From the NCBI GenBank assembly GCA_000403215.2, contig KE159560.1:415269-479268 (forward strand): a stretch of 64,000 bases of DNA, written 5' to 3'. This stretch comes from Lachnospiraceae bacterium A4. GTDB taxonomy: Bacteria > Bacillota > Clostridia > Lachnospirales > Lachnospiraceae. Below, in pieces: positions 17,071 to 24,865 of this stretch (the stretch's first letter is position 1; every line of letters starts with the position of its first letter). Made by a program: the position numbers and the translations under genes. The notes beneath the pieces were generated by a model. The model did no database searches, was not told the origin of the DNA, and was given only the letters and a program-made list of their open reading frames with translations.

Positions 17071-17156
17071 ACTCCTGCTCCCTGATTCCCCAATCTGCCA
17101 GAACGCCGGGGATACCTGCCCTGCTTTGTCAGGCTGTAGCTTATTGGGGATATGCC
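17071..17156 (-). repeat. Type-2 intergenic RNA element, full copy
   Basis: Outer stem CCCCAAU...AUUGGGG encloses an inner stem (minus strand GCUACAGC with GUUCUGGC, one C-C mismatch) and a CCUG/CAGG hairpin. It lies between the stop at 17159 and the next start at 17016. The 30668 copy keeps the same stems with at least one compensating pair. Confidence 0.7.
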
Positions 17157-17158
17157 GA

Positions 17159-18118
17159 TTAGTTATTCAGATACCCCTGTTTTTCTTCTTCATCAGACCA
17201 TACCCGCTCATAGTGACTGCCAATGCTCTTAAACACATCCTGCCATGTAGCAAATTTCTGCACTTCTTCAATACTTCCCCTGTTGTTCTGCAGCCAGTCA
17301 AAAACCGCCTTATAGGTATCTCCCGAAAACAGAACGCTCCAATTGTTCTTATAATTTGAATTGTCATTATAGGACATCCCGTTAAAGCCCATAGAAACAA
17401 TCCCATTATTCGCGTGCTGTGCCAGTCCCTTAATCTCCAGATCAGCCCATATGTATGCGGCGTTTTTATCATGTACCAGATTGGGATATTTATTGAAGTA
17501 GGTCTCCGCAAGGGCCTCATACCTTTCCCTGTCTGTCTCGCTCTGCAAAAGGACTTTTCCCCCACGGCCTTCCTCGCCATCCCGCACCAGATACTGTATG
17601 CCCGTGCCGGAATGGGTCTTTAAGGTGAATCCGGACAGTTCCTCCGTTTCCAGCGTTTCCACGCCCATGACATTCTGCAGGGCGTCTTTCAGCTCACCGT
17701 CCAATACCATGGCATCATAACTCATAGTTCCGTGTTCTGAAATCAAAAACTGCTTTCCTGTCTGGCTGTCCTGCCTGACCTTGATGTCAGAATAATCAAA
17801 AGCGCCTATCCGTTCGCCCTGCTTATTGTAGATGTCAAAACACCCTGCCTCGTTGTCCGGCACAATCCTAAAATTCTCGGATTCGTATGTATCATAGGCA
17901 GGCTTTACATTGCGTACCCCGGATGCTGCCGATGCACGGTACGCATCCAGTACCGAAGTCTGCCCTGCCGTCTTTACGCTATTTCTTACGGAAGAACCGC
18001 TCCCTGCCGCATCTGCATCCGCCATCCTGCCCGCGAAGCCCGTTCCCGAACCATTCCTCTGTGCCTTTCCCATATCACGCCATGCGGGATAGCCCGCTCC
18101 TATTCCATTTACACTCAT
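17159..18118 (-). CDS. TCS-operon protein, 319 aa
   Basis: Start chosen at ATG 18118 (MSVNGIGAGYPAW; GGAGG 10 nt upstream) rather than TTG 18124. Residues 15-75 are Gly/Ala/Ser-rich and probably disordered. A beta-rich domain follows (about 80-170) with FRIVPDNEAGCFDIYNKQGE and GKQFLISEHGTMSYDAMVLD, then a helical and Trp-rich C-terminal half (NNWSVLFSGDTYKAVFDWLQ). No signal peptide. The short VNGIG start resembles the other operon proteins. Family not recognised. Confidence 0.75.
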   Translation of the reverse strand: MSVNGIGAGYPAWRDMGKAQRNGSGTGFAGRMADADAAGSGSSVRNSVKTAGQTSVLDAYRASAASGVRNVKPAYDTYESENFRIVPDNEAGCFDIYNKQGERIGAFDYSDIKVRQDSQTGKQFLISEHGTMSYDAMVLDGELKDALQNVMGVETLETEELSGFTLKTHSGTGIQYLVRDGEEGRGGKVLLQSETDRERYEALAETYFNKYPNLVHDKNAAYIWADLEIKGLAQHANNGIVSMGFNGMSYNDNSNYKNNWSVLFSGDTYKAVFDWLQNNRGSIEEVQKFATWQDVFKSIGSHYERVWSDEEEKQGYLNN

Positions 18119-18146
18119 CTCCAAATGTCCTCCATTTTTTATTATT

Positions 18147-18210
18147 GCGGCCCCTCAGTCGTTCAGAGCCGCGCCCGCTCCCTTGTAATAAGTCCGAGCG
18201 GTTCATTGCC
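18147..18210 (-). repeat. Type-1 intergenic RNA element, copy B (covarying stem)
   Basis: Lower stem is CCGCUC/GAGCGG instead of CAUGCCC/GGGCAUG, while the GGA bulge, CUU/AAG upper stem and single-G bulge are kept; loop AUUAC. Second hairpin GCGGCUC/GGGGCCGC. Both sides of the lower stem changed together, which argues for a selected RNA fold. Confidence 0.75.
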
Positions 18211-18242
18211 TATCCCTGTGCCTTTTATTCCTTTTCCGTTAA

Positions 18243-18872
18243 TCAGAAACCAGCATCATTACTTTTCCTTTTATAACTAAAATTCGCTCCCATCAAAGAA
18301 ATAAGAATATCGGTCTGCAATCCAATATTGTTTCGTTCACCCAATACCGGAATATCTAACTTCTTTACACCCGAACTGTCAGAGTACAGCACCTTACTTT
18401 TCTTTGATTTTGTTTTTTCATCATCATCCCCCCAATCAAACTCCAAATAGTAACCTCCCGTTCCATCTTCATGGATAAATACTCCATTGCCTTTTACCTC
18501 GCCTCCCGTCAATTTACTTGTCCACGGTATATCTTCAATTGACTTATACACTTTCTGTCTAAAGGCGCCATCCTTTTTCATCCTTAATAAGGTTTTCTTT
18601 GAAATAATCACATTTCTCCCACCATGCATATCATATTTCTCCAGCATTGCAGTGTCATACATTTCTGCCTCTGTATCTGTTTTTTCACAACTGTAATCTA
18701 CAACAACCGTATTTACATTAAACTTTTCGTCCAGAAATTTCTTCATCTCTGCAATATCTGTTTCCTCACTCACCTGCTGTAAAAGTTTTTCAAATTCATC
18801 TCCGCATTTGATGCCGTTACTTGATAAATTTACAGCATTATTGATTTGCGGCAAAATTGCTTGAATATCCAT
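18243..18872 (-). CDS. DUF6033-like small protein (divergent member)
   Basis: 209 aa, start MDIQAILPQINNAVNLSS with AGAAAGG upstream. Residues 85-115 (RNVIISKKTLLRMKKDGAFR) match the core of the other DUF6033-like proteins: hydrophobic-x-I-S-x4-L-x-x-M-x-x-D. It continues with a beta-rich stretch GVFIHEDGTGGYYLEFDWGD. It lacks the FDxKA tail and ends SNDAGF. Cytosolic by sequence; function unknown. Confidence 0.75.
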   Translation of the reverse strand: MDIQAILPQINNAVNLSSNGIKCGDEFEKLLQQVSEETDIAEMKKFLDEKFNVNTVVVDYSCEKTDTEAEMYDTAMLEKYDMHGGRNVIISKKTLLRMKKDGAFRQKVYKSIEDIPWTSKLTGGEVKGNGVFIHEDGTGGYYLEFDWGDDDEKTKSKKSKVLYSDSSGVKKLDIPVLGERNNIGLQTDILISLMGANFSYKRKSNDAGF

Positions 18873-18913
18873 ATTACCAACCTTTCTACATATGTTATCA
18901 ATTTTAATCCATT

Positions 18914-18972
18914 GACCTCTCTGTCATTCAAAGCCGCCCATGCTCCCTTGCGGTAAGTCCGGGCATGATCTT
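18914..18972 (-). repeat. Type-1 intergenic RNA element, copy C
   Basis: First hairpin CAUGCCC/GAGCAUG with one C-A mismatch, GGA bulge, CUU/AAG and loop ACCGC. The second hairpin is weakened to wobble pairs. Located between the 57-aa lipoprotein gene and the 18243 gene. Confidence 0.7.
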
Positions 18973-18979
18973 CCTTACT

Positions 18980-19153
18980 TCAAGATGTCAGAATGCTTTC
19001 ATCCGCTATCGGGTCATCATCATAGACCGCCGGACCGCCATCCTCAATCTGATGCACGGCATCCGGGGCGGGGCTTCCCTGTGTGGTGCATCCGCTGATC
19101 GCGGGAACCACCATTGCCGTAATAAGTAATGCCGATATTCTGCTGACACGCAT
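18980..19153 (-). CDS. Small lipoprotein, 57 aa
   Basis: ATG 19153 with GGAGG about 9 nt upstream. Signal peptide MRVSRISALLITAMVVPAIS then Gly-Cys (lipobox ISGC), leaving a 35-residue acidic mature peptide rich in Asp, Pro and Ala. It would be a lipid-anchored surface peptide of TCS operon 2. No known family; the short mature part could be a ligand or adaptor (inference). Confidence 0.75.
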   Translation of the reverse strand: MRVSRISALLITAMVVPAISGCTTQGSPAPDAVHQIEDGGPAVYDDDPIADESILTS

Positions 19154-19187
19154 TTTTCACATCCTCCGATTTCCTTTTATGTAACAG

Positions 19188-19240
19188 CCCTCTGTCGTTA
19201 GAGCCACATTCGCTCCCATGCAATATGCCTGAGCAATCCG
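19188..19240 (-). repeat. Type-1 intergenic RNA element, copy D (most diverged)
   Basis: Minus strand reads UUGCUC-AGG-CAU-AUUGC-AUG-G-GAGCGA. Lower stem, 3-nt bulge, 3-bp upper stem, 5-nt loop and 1-nt bulge are all kept, but both stems have different paired bases (CAU/AUG for CUU/AAG). The second hairpin is reduced to CUCU/AGAG. Confidence 0.7.
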
Positions 19241-19288
19241 CAGGGGAAAAGTTTTATGCATCTCTGCGGAATTGGATGTAAGGATTAT

Positions 19289-20032
19289 TTACGCCTTTAT
19301 GTCAAAACTGCCCCCTGTGGATGATGATGTGCCTGAAACCACCTCAACAATATTCTGCGTAACACTTTTCATATCCGTGCCAATGGCAGATACCTTGTAC
19401 GTCCCTTCCATCAGTTTTTCCATATGCTCTTTTCTTTCTGCCCGACGTTCCGCTGCTTTTTCTTCCTCCGCCTTTTTCTCTGCTTGCTTTTCAGCTATTT
19501 TTTCCTTTTCTTCACGTTTCTTTCTGGCTTTTAACAGGCGTTCTTCCTCTTCCTTATATTTCTTCTGTATTTTATCAGTATTGTTATTTCCATTTCCCGT
19601 ATTTGCTGTCCTCATGCCGCCACAGGATGACTGCCTGTTGCCATTGGCATCATATGTAACAGTCCTTCCGCCAAGTACGACACCATCTCTCTGCGCCCAC
19701 CCATAAACCATTGAGTTTGCAGCAACTTCTCCCGACAGATTCCATTCGATTTCTTTTGCGAATTCAGGATCATTTGCCATTTTCTTCAAACAGTCATACG
19801 AAAGATTCACCGTAACTCTGCTGCTGTTGCTCGGTAATACGCCGCCATTTGTGTTGAAATTTATCTGCGGAAATTTCTTGCATAGCTGTTCATAATACGC
19901 CTCCACCTTGTCTTTGCTGTTTGTTGATTTGCTTGTCTTTACCTCTGCTGCCGCCTTGCTATCCTGCTTTTTCACGATGTCAGCATAATTTGCCGCATAG
20001 TTGCTGTAATTGCTTGTAATCTCCATTGCCAT
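19289..20032 (-). CDS. DUF6033-like small protein with FDxKA-type tail (c)
   Basis: Start taken as ATG 20032 (MAMEITSNYSNYAANYADI; AAGGAGG 9 nt upstream), 247 aa; ATG 20041 is an alternative. The core is VTVNLSYDCLKKMANDPEFA (about 95-115). A highly charged helix of about 60 residues follows (Lys/Glu/Arg with AEKQAEKKAEEEKAAERR), surely a coiled coil. The end is a Ser/Thr/Gly-rich tail closing GGSFDIKA. Related to the truncated 1-293 protein. No signal peptide. Confidence 0.82.
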   Translation of the reverse strand: MAMEITSNYSNYAANYADIVKKQDSKAAAEVKTSKSTNSKDKVEAYYEQLCKKFPQINFNTNGGVLPSNSSRVTVNLSYDCLKKMANDPEFAKEIEWNLSGEVAANSMVYGWAQRDGVVLGGRTVTYDANGNRQSSCGGMRTANTGNGNNNTDKIQKKYKEEEERLLKARKKREEKEKIAEKQAEKKAEEEKAAERRAERKEHMEKLMEGTYKVSAIGTDMKSVTQNIVEVVSGTSSSTGGSFDIKA

Positions 20033-20063
20033 AATAATCATCCTCCTTCAAAAAATCTTACCT

Positions 20064-20125
20064 GCGGCCCCTCTGTCATTCGGAGCCGCCCATGCCCCCT
20101 TGCGGTAAGTCCGGGCATGATGCCC
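20064..20125 (-). repeat. Type-1 intergenic RNA element, copy E
   Basis: Almost identical to copy A: CAUGCCC-GGA-CUU-ACCGC-AAG-G-GGGCAUG then GCGGCUCC/GGGGCCGC. Placed directly 3' of the 20130 gene, as copy A is to the 407 gene. Confidence 0.78.
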
Positions 20126-20129
20126 TTCA

Positions 20130-20804
20130 TTACCCAAGCAGCGTATCTCCGCCTGCCGCTGTCTCCGTCATGACATTTGCATCATAAGCATTGGATGCCG
20201 CCGCCATCTGCCTGTCACCAGCCCATGCCTTTGCCAGCCTGCTTCTCTCCTGCTCCGCCTTTGCAACCTTTTCATCCAATAACTCCTGCTGCTGTCGCTT
20301 AGCCTGCGCCCGCTTTTCCAGATATTCTTCCAGCAGTTCCTTCTGCCTGTCTTTTTTTTCACTCGTCCTTTTATAGAAACTGTTCTGTGAACGCACATCA
20401 AATTCCGAATCATACCCAACGGGCCATGAATCCGCCCTGTACTCATTCAGAGTCGCACCGACAGTTATCAGCACGGAACAGTTCCTCGGCGCATAGGAAT
20501 CCCCCCAATCCCTCTGAATCAGTGAAAGAACCTTCTCCCTGTATTGCGGGTCTTCCTTCATTGCCTTGAATGCCGCCTCCGAGATATTGACAGCCGCATT
20601 GCTCACCGTCCTATGATTGGTGACTTTAGAAAGGTCTTCATAAAATTCCTTCTTGAACAGCTCCATTTCTTCGGCTTCCGATAATTCCTGTGTACTGCCT
20701 GTTTTTTCCAGTGCGAATTTTTCCGTACCGTTCACATTTTTCGTATTTCTCTTTGTTTCCACATTGTTCTGATAATAATTTTGTCCTATTCCACCGATAG
20801 CCAT
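20130..20804 (-). CDS. DUF6033-like small protein (TCS operon 2)
   Basis: 224 aa, paralogue of the 407-1075 product. N-terminus MAIGGIGQNYYQNN. The core NISEAAFKAMKEDPQYREKV spans 73-92. A beta segment CSVLITVGATLNEYRADSW lies at 109-127, a predicted coiled coil at 148-195, and an Ala/Asn/Thr tail ends GGDTLLG. Divergence from its twin is mostly in 55-150; the last 75 residues are nearly identical. First effector gene after the kinase. The role is unknown. Confidence 0.85.
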   Translation of the reverse strand: MAIGGIGQNYYQNNVETKRNTKNVNGTEKFALEKTGSTQELSEAEEMELFKKEFYEDLSKVTNHRTVSNAAVNISEAAFKAMKEDPQYREKVLSLIQRDWGDSYAPRNCSVLITVGATLNEYRADSWPVGYDSEFDVRSQNSFYKRTSEKKDRQKELLEEYLEKRAQAKRQQQELLDEKVAKAEQERSRLAKAWAGDRQMAAASNAYDANVMTETAAGGDTLLG

Positions 20805-20856
20805 TTTTAATCCTCCGTTTTAATCTGTTTTTGAGTTTCATTTAGTGCAAGGTCAT

Positions 20857-22266
20857 TTACTTACCTTCCCCCACCTCCCCCTGCTGCAGCATTACCGTCA
20901 CATGGAACACATCCCCTTTCACTTTTATGTTTACACCGCCGAAATACCTCTCTGCAATATCCCGCACATTTTCAAGCCCTATCCCATGCTCCGTAATGAT
21001 TCCCGGCAGGATACTCTGTTTCGTTGTAGGCGGGAGTGAACTGCCTTTGCTTACAGGGACAGCGCCGTCAAAGCTATTTTCCACATACAGTATCAAAAAC
21101 TGCTTTTTTCGCTTTAACGAAAGGCGTATGAATCCTTTTCCCGGTTCCAGTTTCTCACAGGCTTCTATGGCATTATCCAGAAGATTGTTCAATATAATCC
21201 CCATATCAAACACGGGAATTTCCCCGCCATACCGGAAATCTGCACCAAACCGGATTCCCGCCTTTTCCGCCCTGCGGCATTTGTCATTGATGATGACATC
21301 CGTCACTGCATTCCCCGTCACATACTTATATTCCAGTTCCTGCATGGTCTCATCCATCCGCCGTATATAATCCTCTATTTCCCCATACTCCCCGGCTCCT
21401 GCCAGTCCTTTAATGTTCGCCATATGGTTCTTCATCTCGTGGCGCACCTTCCGGATGCTTCCATAGAAATTCTCCGCTTCCTCCAGACGCTTCTTCATGG
21501 CCTTGACCTGCTGTTCCTCCACGAAATGTTTCTGTCTCTCGGCAAGCAGGATGCGGTATCTCTGCCAAAAATAGATCAGGGCGGCCTCTCCCGCAAAAAT
21601 ACATAATGCTATCATGGGAACCTTCCAAAGCAGGTCAGGCTTTTCATCAAACAGCACAAAAGCATCCGTATCTATTCTTACAATCAGCAGCCCGTTGACC
21701 ACGTTTGCAATCATGCTCCCAACAAAATTCAGAATGGAAAGCAGGATAACATCCTGCCACGCCATTATGGTTACATCCTTCATAAGTCTGTACAAAATAA
21801 GCACCATTGCCACAAATAATACCGAATAAGCAAATACCAAACAGAACATCCCAACTGTCATGTAGTGATACATTTCCTGCAAATAACTATCCTGCATCAT
21901 ATCCAGGCTTTTCATCATTACATTTATTATTTTTTCGTAAATACTGCTCGCCATCAAATAGCCAAGACAATGGAGGTTATAAAAAGCGAGCATCACAAAT
22001 ACTGCTTTTCCAATCTGCTTTTTATAACGTATTCCGCCATATCCCATAATGGCAAGAGCGGAAACACCATATCTTACCCAAGCGGTACACGGAAGGAATC
22101 CTGTCCCTATATTGGCAAGGATAAACAGCACTGCCGCAATGCCATCCCTTTTTGATTTTTTCTCCCTGAAAGCCGCCGTCCACAAAACAAGGAACATGAT
22201 GGCTTGTACGGCAATCTTCCATATATCCAATATGCTGTTGATCATTTCAAACGCTGGCTGGCTCAT
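20857..22266 (-). CDS. GHKL sensor histidine kinase, AgrC-like (TCS 2)
   Basis: 469 aa, same layout as the 1129 kinase: membrane region 1-235, His276 in KVRHEMKNHMANIKG, N-box NNLLDNAIEA, G-box HGIGLENV. The kinase half is almost unchanged between the copies, but residues 105-220 (central helices and loops) have many substitutions, including EKIINVMM for RKIVDEML. This suggests the two copies sense different signals and feed the same output. Overlaps the regulator stop (ATGA). Confidence 0.93.
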   Translation of the reverse strand: MSQPAFEMINSILDIWKIAVQAIMFLVLWTAAFREKKSKRDGIAAVLFILANIGTGFLPCTAWVRYGVSALAIMGYGGIRYKKQIGKAVFVMLAFYNLHCLGYLMASSIYEKIINVMMKSLDMMQDSYLQEMYHYMTVGMFCLVFAYSVLFVAMVLILYRLMKDVTIMAWQDVILLSILNFVGSMIANVVNGLLIVRIDTDAFVLFDEKPDLLWKVPMIALCIFAGEAALIYFWQRYRILLAERQKHFVEEQQVKAMKKRLEEAENFYGSIRKVRHEMKNHMANIKGLAGAGEYGEIEDYIRRMDETMQELEYKYVTGNAVTDVIINDKCRRAEKAGIRFGADFRYGGEIPVFDMGIILNNLLDNAIEACEKLEPGKGFIRLSLKRKKQFLILYVENSFDGAVPVSKGSSLPPTTKQSILPGIITEHGIGLENVRDIAERYFGGVNIKVKGDVFHVTVMLQQGEVGEGK

Positions 22267-22994
22267 AGGCTTTCCTCCGAAATGTAATCCATGTATGCCT
22301 GCACAAAGCCGTCATATTTATACCTTGAAAGAAGCAGCTTATCCCCGTTCGCCATCCTTACCTCCGTCTTATCGTAACCCTCCACATGGAAAAGGTTGAT
22401 AAGGTATCCCCGGTGGATGCGGTAGAACTGCCCCGCCAGCTCCTCCTCCAAATCCCCGATCTTCGCATAGTATTCGATATTCCCGTCTTTCAGGTACAGG
22501 ATGATATTGTGGTTCCGGCTTTCCATGTAGTAAATGTCATTCAGCGGTATGGCCTTTCCCTCGCCGCCATACTGGATCACAAGTTTTTTCTTCCGCTGCT
22601 CCGCCTCGGATAAAACCTGCCCCGCCGCCCGTCCGAACACCTCTGCAAATTTCTGCTCGTCCACGGGCTTTACCAGATACTGGAACGCCCCTACGTCAAA
22701 TGCATCATACACATATTTTTCATACCCTGTCACAAAAATGATGATGGGCTGTTTCTGCGCCTCCATGCCCCGGATATGCCTTGCCAGCCCCATGCCGTCC
22801 ATGCCTGCGCCGGAGCCTCCCATCTCTATGTCCAGAAATATAATGTCATGCTCCTTACCGTCCGAAAGGTACGCATCGGCAGAGGCATATTCCGTGATGC
22901 CGCACTCCCCTCCCTGCTTTTTGATGAGCGAAACAAGGTAAGACCTTATATTTTTTTCATCATCACACACCGCAATTTTTATCGTTTCTGCCAC
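22263..22994 (-). CDS. LytTR-family response regulator (TCS 2)
   Basis: 243 aa, GTG start, Asp55 phospho-site and C-terminal LytTR domain as in the 2535 copy. Differences are few and mainly lie in the receiver (for example GAGMDG for DAGLDG), while the DNA-binding half is nearly invariant. Head of the 8-kb operon running down to about 14,976. Upstream are the LytTR-type direct repeats at 23048-23077. Confidence 0.93.
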   Translation of the reverse strand: MAETIKIAVCDDEKNIRSYLVSLIKKQGGECGITEYASADAYLSDGKEHDIIFLDIEMGGSGAGMDGMGLARHIRGMEAQKQPIIIFVTGYEKYVYDAFDVGAFQYLVKPVDEQKFAEVFGRAAGQVLSEAEQRKKKLVIQYGGEGKAIPLNDIYYMESRNHNIILYLKDGNIEYYAKIGDLEEELAGQFYRIHRGYLINLFHVEGYDKTEVRMANGDKLLLSRYKYDGFVQAYMDYISEESL

Positions 22995-23047
22995 CTCCAG
23001 TCCTCAACTAACTTATCGGAAAAATAAGGGCGATTTCTAACGTCTAC

Positions 23048-23077
23048 TTCGTGAATGGTTAATCTGGCTACGTGAAT
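23048..23077 (-). promoter_or_regulatory. Predicted LytTR direct-repeat operator, TCS operon 2
   Basis: TTCGTGAAT (23048-23056) and TACGTGAAT (23069-23077), 12-bp spacer, identical to the pair at 3320-3349. The surrounding 250 bp (22995-23240) also match 3267-3510 closely, so both operons share a promoter region. Confidence 0.7.
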
Positions 23078-23235
23078 CGCAGATTTTTTGTTTTTGAAAG
23101 CCCAAATCAGCCCTAAAGTTTTTCGCCATTCGTCCGATATAGTGGAAACGCGAACCGCCGTGTAAGCATATTAACTCTGATTTTCCCGCTTTCCAAGCGG
23201 TTTCTGCTGTCAAACCTGCCTGCGAAAACGGCAGA

Positions 23236-23272
23236 CCGCCGCATATGGCAGATGATGGCCATAGTGCGGCGG
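23236..23272 (-). terminator. Hairpin after the SDR gene
   Basis: CCGCCGCATATGGC pairs with GCCATAGTGCGGCGG around a short AGATGATG loop. It lies between the SDR gene stop (23314) and the TCS promoter. A near-identical hairpin stands without an adjacent intact gene at about 33588-33624. Confidence 0.6.
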
Positions 23273-23313
23273 TATTTGCTTAATCAATGGTATCTTTTCC
23301 AGCCTCGCCACAA

Positions 23314-24081
23314 TTATTTCATCATAAGAATCGTAATCCTATTTGTTAGGCTTATAGGCATTACTTTGGAAAATACAACCAACAGCTTATTATATATCCC
23401 CGGAATAACCAGCCTTCTTCCTTTCATCATTTTGCGATAAGCAATCCCCACCACTTTTTCCGGCTTCATAACTGCGATCCTAAATAGCAATGTGTTTTGA
23501 ATGTTTGCTTTTGCAGCAAATTCTGTCTCCGTTGCCCCTGGACATAAAGTAGTTACTTTTATCCCTGCTTTACCAAGTTCGCCACATAAAGCATTTGAAA
23601 AAGACATAATATATGCTTTTGTGGCAGAATAAACGGCATCTGTGGGAGACGGGATAAAAGAGCCTGTTGAGCCTACATTCAGGATTCTCCCATAGCCCTT
23701 TTCTTTCATATGTACTAATATACGTTTTGTCAATTCTGTTACAAACCGTATATGCATATTTATCATTTCAAGCTCCCTGTCAAGTCTGGTATCCACAAAA
23801 AAACCACACTCATTAAAGCCTGCGTTATTTACAAGAACATCAATGGTGACCTTCCATTTATCTATATCCGCCATTATCAAACCTGCCGCACTCTCCTGTG
23901 TCAAATCCTGAACAATGTATTTCACTGCCACATGGTAGTTCTCCTGCAAAGCTGCCTGCTGTTGTTTTAACTTCTGCTCATTCCTCGCAACAAGAATCAA
24001 ATCATACCCCTCATCTGCGAATTTTTCCGCAAAGGCTTTTCCGATCCCGCTGGTGGTTCCCGTAATCAAAACCGTTTTCAT
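23314..24081 (-). CDS. Short-chain dehydrogenase/reductase (SDR)
   Basis: 255 aa. NAD(P)-binding TGTTSGIG (7-14), NNAG (about 88-91), catalytic Ser in NVGSTGSF and Y-S-A-T-K (Tyr/Lys pair). The DltE-like type SDR. The C-terminus is hydrophobic and basic (VVFSKVMPISLTNRITILMMK), perhaps membrane-associated. The start overlaps the MerR gene stop by 4 bp, so regulator and enzyme form one operon. Substrate unknown; a role in carbonyl detoxification is plausible from the MerR link. Confidence 0.9.
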   Translation of the reverse strand: MKTVLITGTTSGIGKAFAEKFADEGYDLILVARNEQKLKQQQAALQENYHVAVKYIVQDLTQESAAGLIMADIDKWKVTIDVLVNNAGFNECGFFVDTRLDRELEMINMHIRFVTELTKRILVHMKEKGYGRILNVGSTGSFIPSPTDAVYSATKAYIMSFSNALCGELGKAGIKVTTLCPGATETEFAAKANIQNTLLFRIAVMKPEKVVGIAYRKMMKGRRLVIPGIYNKLLVVFSKVMPISLTNRITILMMK

Positions 24082-24506
24082 TCTTCCTTCCCTTCTTCAT
24101 TTTTAAACAATTCCCATTCTTCCAGATATGTTAAATCCCTGCTTGACGGCTCCTTTAAACGTTTTTCATAAAATGCTGACTTTTCGCGTGTTAAGGCAAG
24201 CGCATTTTGCAGCTGATCCATCTGTTCCTGAATATCCCTAATGTAATCCTGAACCATGCCATACCGCTGTTCCATTGTTTTCCCACCCTGTACCAAAAGG
24301 GCAATATATTTTTTAACTGACTGGATTGGCACATTTGCCCTTCTCAGGCATTGAACCATTTTTATCCATTCAATATCTGAATCCGAATACTGCCTGTATT
24401 TCTGGCTTGTCCGGGAAATCTGCGGCAATAACTGTTCCTTTTCATAATACCTTAATGCTGCTGTCGATAATCCCGTCATTTCTGCTGCTTCTTTTGCTGA
24501 ATACAT
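24078..24506 (-). CDS. MerR-family transcriptional regulator
   Basis: 142 aa. N-terminal MerR helix-turn-helix MYSAKEAAEMTGLSTAALRYYEKEQLLP, wing, then a dimerisation helix with EQRYGMVQDYIRDIQEQMDQL. No cysteine cluster typical of metal sensors. The promoter upstream has the 19-bp spacer expected for MerR control. It heads the MerR-SDR operon and probably autoregulates it. Confidence 0.9.
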   Translation of the reverse strand: MYSAKEAAEMTGLSTAALRYYEKEQLLPQISRTSQKYRQYSDSDIEWIKMVQCLRRANVPIQSVKKYIALLVQGGKTMEQRYGMVQDYIRDIQEQMDQLQNALALTREKSAFYEKRLKEPSSRDLTYLEEWELFKNEEGKEE

Positions 24507-24527
24507 ATAAATCCACCTTTCCCTGTT

Positions 24528-24558
24528 ATCATAAACTATGAAGTGCGCTTCAAGTCAA
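24528..24558 (-). promoter_or_regulatory. MerR-type promoter with 19-bp spacer
   Basis: Minus strand: -35 TTGACT (24553-24558), -10 TATGAT (24528-24533), spacer 19 bp containing the dyad TGAAGCGCACTTCA. The long spacer and central dyad are the hallmark of MerR-activated promoters. Confidence 0.8.
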
Positions 24559-24844
24559 CAATTATATTTTAGCATACAGATTAACTTTTAGAAAATTATC
24601 CCATTAAGCAAAAATCCCTGCCTTCTCCCAAGGCACAAAATTAGTCCGATATAGTGGAAACGCAGACCGCCGTGTAAGCATATTAACTCTGATTCCCCCG
24701 CTTTCCAACTTATTATTTTCTGAACCAATAAAAAATATCTGTGAAATTTGAAATGTAGAGAAATGAATTGTGAAAACTTAAGACATGAGAAAAAGGACTG
24801 CCAAACAGCCCTTTTCCTCCCGCTATCATTTTTTATTTTTTCTG
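24559..24844. other. Intergenic with a third copy of a short promoter-distal repeat
   Basis: 24645-24710 (GTCCGATATAGTGGAAACGC...CCGCCGTGTAAGCATATTAAC) matches 3400-3470 and 23135-23205 upstream of the two TCS operons. No coding potential is convincing. A possible terminator (AAAAAGGACTG...CAGCCCTTTT) is at about 24792-24820. Confidence 0.55.
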
Positions 24845-24865
24845 TATACTATCACGGAAACTCAT

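Noticed and set aside
19272-19706. Plus-strand Ser/Phe-rich frame opposite the coiled-coil gene
   Set aside because: Low-complexity shadow of Lys/Glu codons on the other strand; no start signal.
20857-22994. AgrD-like autoinducer peptide gene beside the GHKL kinases
   Set aside because: No short Cys-containing precursor and no AgrB-type protease were found between or next to the kinase and regulator genes.
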